A stretch of DNA of 7,240 bases from Phycisphaerales bacterium (GTDB taxonomy: Bacteria; Planctomycetota; Phycisphaerae; Phycisphaerales; UBA1924), in assembly GCA_030680655.1 (NCBI GenBank), contig JAUXUZ010000362.1:1-7240 (forward strand), in the 5' to 3' direction. The notes beneath the pieces are model-generated. The model made no database searches. It saw only the letters and a program-made list of their open reading frames with translations, and was not told the DNA's origin. Positions 1 through 5,488 of the stretch are shown here, in pieces; within the stretch, counting starts at the first letter, position 1; each line of letters opens with the position of its first letter. The translations under genes and the position numbers were made by a program.

Positions 1-112
1 GCAGGGGAGGGGAGGCGGGGGAGGGGGGGCGGGGGAGATCGATCGCGAGGAAGTCGGCGAGTTCCGCCGCGCTTCCCCACTCACGTCTCACGTCTCGCGT
101 CTCACGTCTCAT
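1..112 (-). CDS. Possible start of a further ORF after flhB, runs off the left edge
   Basis: An ATG at 112-110 overlaps the flhB TGA as ATGA, the usual geometry of translational coupling. The frame stays open for 37 codons to the window edge. It reads MRRETRDVRREWGSAAELAD, then FLAIDL, then a Pro/Ser/Leu-rich stretch. The first dozen codons come from a 7-bp tandem repeat and the last dozen from a C-rich tract, so both ends are low-complexity; only about 15 residues between them look protein-like. No family is recognised. flhA often follows flhB, but these residues do not resemble an FlhA N-terminus. It may equally be non-coding spacer that happens to be open. Confidence 0.22.
   Translation of the reverse strand, partial: MRRETRDVRREWGSAAELADFLAIDLPRPPSPASPPL
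4..35 (+). other. G-run tract with G-quadruplex potential
   Basis: The plus strand, which is the template strand for the flagellar genes, carries G-runs of 4, 4, 2, 5, 7 and 5 separated by single A or C bases. At least five runs of four or more G with 1-base to 4-base loops satisfy the usual quadruplex pattern. The corresponding mRNA would be almost pure C/U. It lies about 75 bp past the flhB stop. Confidence 0.6.
80..111. repeat. 7-bp tandem repeat across the flhB stop codon
   Basis: On the plus strand the unit CTCACGT occurs at 80-86 and 87-93, as CTCGCGT at 94-100, as CTCACGT at 101-107, and then partially as CTCA at 108-111. There are about 4.5 units with one A-to-G difference. The last partial unit contains the reverse complement of the flhB TGA stop. 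Because the unit is not a multiple of 3, gain or loss of a unit would change the reading frame of anything translated across it. Confidence 0.85.
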
Positions 113-1188
113 GCGGCCTTTCCCTGCAGTCTGTAGACGTACGCGAGGACCTCGGCGACGGCCTGGAAGAAGCGTGAGTCGATCGACTGGCCGACCTTGG
201 CGTGCTTGTAGAGTGCGCGGGCGAGCTCGGGCTTCTCAACGACGGGGACGTTTGCGGCGATCGCCAACTCGCGGATGCGGAAGGCCATGAAGTCAACGCC
301 CTTGGCGACGACCCTTGGCGAGGCCATGGTGACCGGGTCGTACTTGAGGGCGATGGCGTAGTGGGTTGGGTTGGTGACGATGACGTCGGCCTTGGGGACG
401 TCGCGCTTGAGCTGGCCCATGGCGATCTGGCGGCCGATGCGGCGGATGCGGCTCTTGATCTCCGGGTCGCCGTCTGTCTCCTTGCGCTCGTCTTTGACCT
501 GCTGCTTGGTCATCTTGAGCTCCTGCATCGACTGCCACTCCTGGAAGATGTAGTCGCCGATGCCCAGCAGAAGGAGGATCGTCACCAGCCAGGCGACAAC
601 CTCCATCACCAGACGCACCATCATGGCCAGCGACGCGGCGAAGTTGAGGTTGGGCAGCGCGGCGAACTCCTGCGCCTTTGCGGAGGTGACGAGACCGACG
701 ATGCCCAGCGAGAAGAGGAGCTTGGCGAGGCTCATGCCCGCGCGGACGGCGTTCTTGCGCCCGAACATGCGCTGGAGCCCGGCGACGGGGTTGAGGCGCT
801 CGAGCTTGGGCGTCAGCGGGTCGGCGCTCCAGATGAGCTTGGTCTGCTGGATGTGGGCGATGAGGGAGGTGAGCAGCAGCGCACCGATGGCCGTGATGGC
901 GATCGGCGCCATCGTCAGCAGCGAGCGGGCAAGGGCGAGCCCAGCGCTGCGCGTGTCGAAGATCTCGCTGCCGCCCGGGCCGTCGCCGCCGAAGCGCAGC
1001 CCCGTTGACATCAGCTCCTTGCCGGTCTTGACCGCGACTGAGCCGAAGAACCACAGCAGCAGGGCCGCGGCGACCAGGTCGATCGCGGCGACGAGGTCCT
1101 GGCTCTTGGGCACCTGCCCCTTCTCGCGCGCCTGCTCGAGGCGGCGCGGCGTCGGTGCCTCTGTGCGGTCGCCGATGTCCTCAGCCAT
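109..1188 (-). CDS. flhB: Flagellar export switch protein FlhB
   Basis: FlhB is the inner-membrane part of the flagellar type III export apparatus that switches substrate from hook/rod to filament proteins. The product is 359 residues, a normal length. The N-terminus carries the family signature (GDRTEAPTPRRLEQAREKGQ, residues 6-25). Hydrophobic helices lie at about 34-54, 88-112, 155-170 and 186-212. The cytoplasmic domain holds the autocleavage motif NPTH at 273-276 (codons 372-361), where cleavage between N and P is expected, and the conserved VVAKG at 293-297. The frame is open further upstream, but ATG 1188 gives the canonical N-terminus and has GGAG (1201-1198) nine bases before it. The start overlaps the 3' end of fliR by 8 bp, so translation is probably coupled. 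The stop is TGA at 111-109. Confidence 0.97.
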   Translation of the reverse strand: MAEDIGDRTEAPTPRRLEQAREKGQVPKSQDLVAAIDLVAAALLLWFFGSVAVKTGKELMSTGLRFGGDGPGGSEIFDTRSAGLALARSLLTMAPIAITAIGALLLTSLIAHIQQTKLIWSADPLTPKLERLNPVAGLQRMFGRKNAVRAGMSLAKLLFSLGIVGLVTSAKAQEFAALPNLNFAASLAMMVRLVMEVVAWLVTILLLLGIGDYIFQEWQSMQELKMTKQQVKDERKETDGDPEIKSRIRRIGRQIAMGQLKRDVPKADVIVTNPTHYAIALKYDPVTMASPRVVAKGVDFMAFRIRELAIAANVPVVEKPELARALYKHAKVGQSIDSRFFQAVAEVLAYVYRLQGKAA

Positions 1189-1996
1189 TGGGGAGCACTC
1201 CGGCGGCGGGGGGGGAAGGGAGCAGCGGCGGCCAGGCGAAGAGGAAGCGGCTGGACCCGGTGACGTGCCCTCCAACGGCGTCGTTGATCGCGTTGAGGGA
1301 GAGGATGATCGCCCCGATCCCGAGGATGACCTTGATGCCAAAGCCGATCGACATGATGTTCATCTGCGGGACGGTCTTCATGAGCATGCCGCTGGCGATC
1401 GTCTCGATGAGGACGATGCCCAGCACGGGCGTGCTAACGCGGAGGGCGAGCTCCATGCCCGAGCCGATCATGCCGGTGATCATCGTGAGAGCGGAGACTG
1501 GGTGCTCGGTCCAGAGGAACCCGCCGATGGGCACGTTGGTAAACGACTTGGCAACCGCGAGGAAGAGCACATCCAGCCCGCCAAAGAGCACAAAGACCAG
1601 CAGCGCGCCGTACATCAGCAGCTGGGCGACGACCTCGCTTTCTGAGTCGGTTGAGGGGTCAAAGACCGTGGCGAGCGAGAGGCCCATCTGCTGGCCGATG
1701 ATCACACCGCCCAGCTGCACCGCGGCGACGGGGATGAGCGCCAGCAGGCCGATCACCGCGCCGATGACCACCTCACCGATCGCGACGGCCGCGAAGGAGA
1801 AGAAATCGGGCGGGACATCGGTGGGGACGTTGGTACGCACCAGCCCGAACATGCCCGCGGCCATGATGAAGCAGAGCAGGCCCTTGACCTTGATGGGGAT
1901 GGTCACGCCCGTGATCATCGGCGCAAAGATAAACAGGCCCGACAGCCGGAAGGCGACGAGGGTGAGGGGCACAAGGTGAACGAGCAGGTGGTTCAC
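1181..1996 (-). CDS. fliR: Flagellar export gate protein FliR
   Basis: FliR is an integral membrane subunit of the FliP/FliQ/FliR export gate at the centre of the MS ring. The product is 271 residues with several hydrophobic segments (about 8-28, 38-54, 67-101, 124-150, 170-205 and 215-236). Typical FliR features are the N-terminal FRLSGLFIFAPM (residues 16-27), the PQMN motif at 210-213 and a following glycine-rich helix. A Pro-rich tail (about 255-271) is encoded by a C-rich tract near the flhB start. The start is GTG at 1996-1994. The 36 bases before it are pyrimidine-rich in the mRNA and show no Shine-Dalgarno sequence, so initiation may depend on arrival of ribosomes from fliQ. It ends 8 bp inside flhB. 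Confidence 0.97.
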   Translation of the reverse strand: MNHLLVHLVPLTLVAFRLSGLFIFAPMITGVTIPIKVKGLLCFIMAAGMFGLVRTNVPTDVPPDFFSFAAVAIGEVVIGAVIGLLALIPVAAVQLGGVIIGQQMGLSLATVFDPSTDSESEVVAQLLMYGALLVFVLFGGLDVLFLAVAKSFTNVPIGGFLWTEHPVSALTMITGMIGSGMELALRVSTPVLGIVLIETIASGMLMKTVPQMNIMSIGFGIKVILGIGAIILSLNAINDAVGGHVTGSSRFLFAWPPLLPSPPAAGVLPNG

Positions 1997-2026
1997 GGGC
2001 GGGCGGGGAGGGGGAAGGGTGAGGGG
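1997..2026 (+). other. G-run tract in the fliQ-fliR spacer, quadruplex-prone
   Basis: Directly before the fliR GTG the plus (template) strand has G-runs of 3, 3, 4, 5, 3 and 4 with loops of 1 to 3 bases, which fits a quadruplex pattern. The mRNA strand is correspondingly C/U-rich, and the whole 36-bp spacer lacks a purine-rich ribosome binding site. Confidence 0.55.
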
Positions 2027-2032
2027 TGGCGG

Positions 2033-2290
2033 TCAACTGAACGTGAAGCAACTGGCGGCGAAGCCGACGAGGCGCGCTACGACCCAGGGGGTGAGCACGA
2101 TGATCGCGCCGACCATGACCACCAGCTTGGGCACGAAGCTCACGGTCTGATCCTGGATCTGCGTGACTGACTGCAGGATGCTCACCAGCAGGCCGATCAC
2201 CACGGCGGCGCCCAGGATGGGGAGCACCACCTGCAAGGTGATGATGAGCGCAGCGCGGACGGCGTCAAGGGAGGACTCGTCGTAGGGCAT
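2033..2290 (-). CDS. fliQ: Flagellar export gate protein FliQ
   Basis: FliQ is a small two-helix membrane subunit of the flagellar export gate, packed around the FliP/FliR core. The product is 85 residues, close to the family norm of about 89. Helices lie at about 13-39 and 54-79. Between them is the signature SILQSVTQIQDQTVSFVPK (residues 37-55), matching the family pattern Q-x-x-T-Q-I-x-E/D-Q-T-hydrophobic-x-F-x-P-K. The ATG at 2290-2288 shares its A with the fliP TGA stop (TGATG), and GGAGG lies inside the fliP end at 2304-2300, nine bases upstream. This supports both the start and translational coupling. Confidence 0.97.
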   Translation of the reverse strand: MPYDESSLDAVRAALIITLQVVLPILGAAVVIGLLVSILQSVTQIQDQTVSFVPKLVVMVGAIIVLTPWVVARLVGFAASCFTFS

Positions 2291-3291
2291 CAGGCGAGCC
2301 CTCCGGCCGAGAGCAGCGCGTGGGCGTGGTCAAAGAGCATGGACGTGGATGTTGATGTTGACGGCGCCAACGGCAGAGGGTGCGCCCCGGTGCGGAAGCT
2401 GTGCAGCAGCGAGCCGACGACGAGTTGCCAGCCGTCAACGAGCACAAAGAGCAGAAGCTTGAACGGCAGGCTGATCAGCACGGGCGGCAGCATCATCATG
2501 TTCATCGCGATGAGGATTGCGCTGATCACCAGGTCGATCACCAGAAAGGGGAGCATGATGCGGAAGCCCATGAGGAACGAGACCTTCAGCTCGCTCAGCA
2601 CGAACGCGGGCACAAGGCTCACCATGTCAACGTCTGAGCGTTTGAGCTTCGACGGGTCGGACGTGTCGATCCCGCGGTAGTTGAGGATCATGTAGAGCGA
2701 CGAGTAGTTGCCGGTGGCGTCGATCTGATCGAACATGAAGTCGCGAACGGGGTTCTTGCTCGCGTCCCACAGCGAGTCGTAGTCGGTGATCGCACCGGCG
2801 CGGTAAGGGCCGATCGCCTCCTTGTTGATCCGGTCGATCGTCGGCGCCATCACGACCATGGTGAGGATGAGCGAGAGGCCGAGCATGACCTGGCTGGGGG
2901 GCATCTGCTGCGTGCCCAGCGCCTGCTTGAGCAGTCCCAGCACCACCACGATGCGCAGGAAGCAGGTGCACATCAGCGCGATCGAGGGCACCAGCGAGAT
3001 GACCGTCAGCACCAGCAGCACGTTCATCGCGGTCGAGAGCCCGCCCTTGCCGTCGGCCGCGTTGCCGCTGCCACCGGACGGTTGAGCGCCGCCTGCGCCG
3101 GGCAGGACGCGCGACGCCTCGGCGAGGATCGACGCGGGGTTGAACGGGTCGGACATTGCAGCGACGGAAGCCGCGGGCGCCGCCTGCGGGACCAGGCTCA
3201 CGGGCGCGGCATCGTCAATCGGACCGACCTGGCCCACCGCGGGGGCCACGAACACGAGCAGGCCAGCAAGAACCGCCAGCAGGTGCTTCAC
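2290..3291 (-). CDS. fliP: Flagellar export gate protein FliP
   Basis: FliP is the major core subunit of the flagellar export gate. The product is 333 residues, against about 245 in enterobacteria. A cleavable-looking signal peptide (KHLLAVLAGLLVFVAPAVG, 2-20) fits the family. Core helices start at about 88, with the conserved FLRIVVVLGLLKQALGTQQM (111-130), PPSQVMLGL (131-139), a soluble loop at about 152-222, PAFVLSELK (228-236) and PFKLLLFVLVDGWQLVVGSL (276-295). The extra length is a low-complexity segment after the signal peptide (about 21-85) and a C-terminal tail (about 299-333) with a short Ser-Thr repeat. The start is GTG at 3291-3289, overlapping the fliO stop as GTGA. No in-frame ATG gives the signal peptide, so GTG is preferred. 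Confidence 0.97.
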   Translation of the reverse strand: MKHLLAVLAGLLVFVAPAVGQVGPIDDAAPVSLVPQAAPAASVAAMSDPFNPASILAEASRVLPGAGGAQPSGGSGNAADGKGGLSTAMNVLLVLTVISLVPSIALMCTCFLRIVVVLGLLKQALGTQQMPPSQVMLGLSLILTMVVMAPTIDRINKEAIGPYRAGAITDYDSLWDASKNPVRDFMFDQIDATGNYSSLYMILNYRGIDTSDPSKLKRSDVDMVSLVPAFVLSELKVSFLMGFRIMLPFLVIDLVISAILIAMNMMMLPPVLISLPFKLLLFVLVDGWQLVVGSLLHSFRTGAHPLPLAPSTSTSTSMLFDHAHALLSAGGLA

Positions 3292-4121
3292 CGTGCACCA
3301 CCCTTCATCGCGGCCAGGCGCGAGCGGAGCGTATCGACGCCCGTGAACCGCATTGTGGGCGCGGGCGATTCTGGCCCTTCGAGTTCAGTCGGTGCCGGGG
3401 GCTCGGGCTCCTGCCACGAGACAGGCTGCGGGTTGATCAGCCCCGCCAGTCGGCGCAGTCCACGCGGGCGCGCGGCGTCGTGGTGACCGTCGGCATCGGC
3501 GAGCAAGGCGTTGAAGCGGCTCGCGGGCCCGCTCGCCTCGCTCTCGCCGACCTTGGCGAGGATCGAAGCAACGTCACAGGGGTCGGTGATCTCGCTCAGC
3601 GTAGTAAACCCGCCGCAATGGCCGCGCGTGGCCTGAGACTGCGAGAGCAGCAGCACGCGCTGATCGACCTTGAGCAGCACGAGCGTCTGCCCGCGTGCGA
3701 TCGGGTAGCGACCGAGCACCTCGAGCAGGCCTGCGGGAGCGCGACCGCCGGCACCGATGGCCGCGGCAAGCGACCCGCCGCTCTTGACCGCCCGCTTGAA
3801 AAGCATCGCCGCGACGATGATCACGCCGATCACCACCGCCAGGGGCACCGCCGTCGCCGTGATGGTCCCGATGCCTGTCGTTTCAGCAGGCGTTTGCGCG
3901 GGCTTTGCAGTGGCAGCCCCACCGCCGGGTGCGGGGGCTTTGAAGCCGGCAGGGAAGAGCGGGCGTGAGTCTTCTGCGGGTGGAACAGCGGAGTTGGGCG
4001 CCGGCGCGGGCGACGTTGCGGGTGCGGCACCATCTGCTTGCGGTTGGCCGTCGGCCAACAACGGCATAGCCGGCAGCAGAAGCGACGCAGCGAGCGCGAC
4101 GAGATTGAGCATCCTGCTCAT
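3288..4121 (-). CDS. fliO: Flagellar biosynthesis protein FliO
   Basis: FliO is a membrane protein that helps assemble FliP into the export gate and is poorly conserved. The 277-residue product has an N-terminal hydrophobic segment resembling a signal sequence (5-23), an Ala/Pro-rich linker (about 25-82) and one clear membrane helix (about 89-108, ending in FKR). A cytoplasmic domain follows, with LLEVLGRYPIARGQTLVLLK (132-151) and VDQRVLLLSQS (152-162), typical of FliO beta-strands. The Pro-rich tail (about 230-277) is not recognisable. Identification rests on this architecture and on its place between fliN and fliP. It is longer than enterobacterial FliO (about 120 residues), which is common in other phyla. 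ATG 4121 is chosen because it gives the full N-terminal helix. The 3' end overlaps fliP by 4 bp. Confidence 0.88.
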   Translation of the reverse strand: MSRMLNLVALAASLLLPAMPLLADGQPQADGAAPATSPAPAPNSAVPPAEDSRPLFPAGFKAPAPGGGAATAKPAQTPAETTGIGTITATAVPLAVVIGVIIVAAMLFKRAVKSGGSLAAAIGAGGRAPAGLLEVLGRYPIARGQTLVLLKVDQRVLLLSQSQATRGHCGGFTTLSEITDPCDVASILAKVGESEASGPASRFNALLADADGHHDAARPRGLRRLAGLINPQPVSWQEPEPPAPTELEGPESPAPTMRFTGVDTLRSRLAAMKGGAR

Positions 4122-4130
4122 GGTGAGGCT

Positions 4131-4147
4131 CGCCGGCTCCGCCGGCG
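4131..4147 (-). promoter_or_regulatory. GC-only hairpin just upstream of the fliO start
   Basis: The sequence CGCCGGC, a 3-base loop and GCCGGCG form a perfect 7-bp stem made entirely of G-C pairs. It ends nine bases before the fliO ATG. In the mRNA it would cover the region where a ribosome binding site is expected; the only nearby purine-rich matches are GGAG, partly in the loop, and a GAG just after the stem. It may lower fliO translation or mark an RNA processing site, but this is inference. Confidence 0.45.
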
Positions 4148-4171
4148 GTTCCGTTCACAGAAGGAAGAGGT

Positions 4172-4618
4172 TCAACGTTTGTGAAGAGGCTTGTCTGAGG
4201 CGTCTCGGTTCAGGATCTCACTGATGCGCACGCAGAAGTTGTCGTTGAGCACGAGGACCTCGCCGCGGGCGACCGGGCGGTCGTTGACGTAGATGTCCAC
4301 GGGGTCGCCGGCGAGTTTGTCGAGTTCGACGACCGTCCCTTCGCCGAGTTTCAGCACATCCTCGAGCAGCATCTTGGTGCGGCCGAGCTCGATCTTGACG
4401 TTCAGGTTTACGTCAGAGAGCAGGTCCATCCCCTCGGGCATGCGCATTGAAGGGATGTTCTCAAACGACGGGAACGTCGCCACGCTCGGGCCGGTGGCCG
4501 GCGCTGGCGCGGGCGCCGCGTTGGCCTGTCGGGCGGCGGCGATCGCTGCCTGTGCCGCGGCGAGGGCGGCATCGTCTGGTTCACTGGCAGGGTTTGGGAC
4601 TTCGTTTTGGTCGGCCAT
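4172..4618 (-). CDS. fliN: Flagellar motor switch protein FliN
   Basis: FliN is a component of the cytoplasmic C-ring that acts in direction switching and docks export chaperone-ATPase complexes. The product is 148 residues. The C-terminal SpoA-type domain (about 65-140) is canonical: DLLSDVNLNVKIELGRTKML (65-84), then EDVLKLGEGTVVELDKLAGD (86-105) and PVDIYVNDRPVARGEVLVLN (106-125), ending with FCVRISEI (128-135). The N-terminal 60 residues are Ala/Pro-rich and probably flexible. The frame is open upstream to a TTG at 4714, but ATG 4618 gives the expected acidic N-terminus and has a weak GGTGGA four bases upstream. fliM, which often precedes fliN, is not present. Confidence 0.95.
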   Translation of the reverse strand: MADQNEVPNPASEPDDAALAAAQAAIAAARQANAAPAPAPATGPSVATFPSFENIPSMRMPEGMDLLSDVNLNVKIELGRTKMLLEDVLKLGEGTVVELDKLAGDPVDIYVNDRPVARGEVLVLNDNFCVRISEILNRDASDKPLHKR

Positions 4619-4680
4619 GGGTTCCACCCGTGGATGCGAGCCGGGAGAGAGTGACACGCGGTATCCGGCCCGCGTCGCTG

Positions 4681-4734
4681 GTGCATCGGCCCGGGAGGGG
4701 GCGTCGATGCACAAAGTGCGCTTGTGCGAGCGCA
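4681..4734 (-). promoter_or_regulatory. Overlapping inverted repeats in the fliL-fliN spacer
   Basis: Three perfect inverted repeats lie together in a 205-bp non-coding gap. A: GTGCATCG 4681-4688 with CGATGCAC 4705-4712. B: GCACAA 4709-4714 with TTGTGC 4722-4727. C: TGCGCT 4717-4722 with AGCGCA 4729-4734. B shares bases with both A and C, so in RNA A+C and B would be alternative folds. No T-run follows on the minus strand, so a simple intrinsic terminator is unlikely. Short stems arise easily in GC-rich DNA, so function is unproven. Confidence 0.4.
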
Positions 4735-4823
4735 GCGATGGCGGCTTGGATCGGCAGGTTTTGCGCGGGGGCGGTTTGGGCCGCAGGCCGACGGGCGATG
4801 CGGCTACCTAGGGGCATCCACGG

Positions 4824-5363
4824 TCACTCGGCGGAGATGCCAAAGCACCGCGGGATCAGCACCTTCTCGATGAGCGGCTCGCTGGTCTTCTCGTCAACCG
4901 GGACAAGCTTGTTCAAGAACGCGGTGAACTGGCGGTTCAGCGTCTCGGAGTTCGGCTCCTTGAGCTGGTTGTGGTCGGCCCGGCCGACGATCTGGCGGAG
5001 GCCGTCTTTGATCTCCGCCTCGCGCGCCTTGAGGATGCCCTCGACTTTTTCGGCGTGGCGCTTCTTCACCTGGACGGCGACAACAACCTGCCACATCCAG
5101 CTCTCAGTGTTCCGCATGTTCTGGAACCGCTCGTCAACGACCTTGATCTCCTTCAGAGAGTCGCCGTCGTCGTTGTGGATGTTTGCCACGTCCGTCGCGG
5201 CGTGCCCGGCCTTTGGCGAGATGACCTTGAACACGGCGAAGACCGCGACGGCCTCGATAACCATCACGGCGGCGACGATGCCGATCGTCTTGATCGGCAG
5301 GCCCTTCTTCGCCGGCGCTTCCGCGGGCTTCTCGGCTTGTTTGGCGTCCTTCTTCTCGGCCAT
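4824..5363 (-). CDS. fliL: Flagellar basal body-associated protein FliL
   Basis: FliL is a single-pass membrane protein that sits around the stator units and supports motor output. The product is 179 residues, a usual length. It has a Lys/Ala-rich cytoplasmic N-terminus (1-22), one membrane helix (about 25-47) and an extracytoplasmic domain. The C-terminal part shows the FliL layout: a beta-strand WMWQVVVAVQVK (89-100), a helix with EAEIKDGLRQIVGRAD (115-130) corresponding to the usual I-R-D-x-hydrophobic helix, and a last strand IEKVLIPRCFGI (165-176). Sequence match to classic FliL is modest, and context between a motA-like gene and fliN supports the call. The start is ATG 5363 with GAGTGA about seven bases upstream. 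It is separated from fliN by 205 bp. Confidence 0.85.
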   Translation of the reverse strand: MAEKKDAKQAEKPAEAPAKKGLPIKTIGIVAAVMVIEAVAVFAVFKVISPKAGHAATDVANIHNDDGDSLKEIKVVDERFQNMRNTESWMWQVVVAVQVKKRHAEKVEGILKAREAEIKDGLRQIVGRADHNQLKEPNSETLNRQFTAFLNKLVPVDEKTSEPLIEKVLIPRCFGISAE

Positions 5364-5431
5364 GGGTGTTCACTCGGGACGGAGGGCGTGGGTTCGGTTG
5401 CGGCAGCACACTCTGCGCTGGGGTCTGGATC

Positions 5432-5460
5432 GACCGTGCGGGAGGGCGGGTTGACCGTGC
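5432..5460. repeat. Short direct repeat in the motA-like/fliL spacer
   Basis: GACCGTGC occurs at 5432-5439 and again at 5453-5460, a spacing of 21 bp, which is about two helical turns. It lies 70-97 bp upstream of the fliL ATG in a 125-bp gap with no other clear signal. It could be a protein binding site or chance. Confidence 0.3.
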
Positions 5461-5488
5461 TGTCGAACGGCCCTGACGCCTGTAACGG

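Noticed and set aside
256..264. HIP1-like GCGATCGC octamers (also near 4538)
   Set aside because: A few copies occur, but CGATCG is common by chance in DNA of this composition and I see no ordered spacing.
202..1008. Long plus-strand frame of 268 codons opposite flhB
   Set aside because: It is antisense to a clear FlhB, and its composition (Asp, Gly, Glu, Leu, His) is the usual mirror of GC-rich codons. No family features.
1189..1341. 51-residue N-terminal extension of FlhB
   Set aside because: The extension is a Ser/Pro-rich translation of the fliR 3' end in another frame. The canonical FlhB N-terminus begins at ATG 1188.
560..1645. Plus-strand frame of 361 codons across flhB and fliR
   Set aside because: It is low-complexity, spans two well-identified minus-strand genes, and is explained by third-position GC bias.
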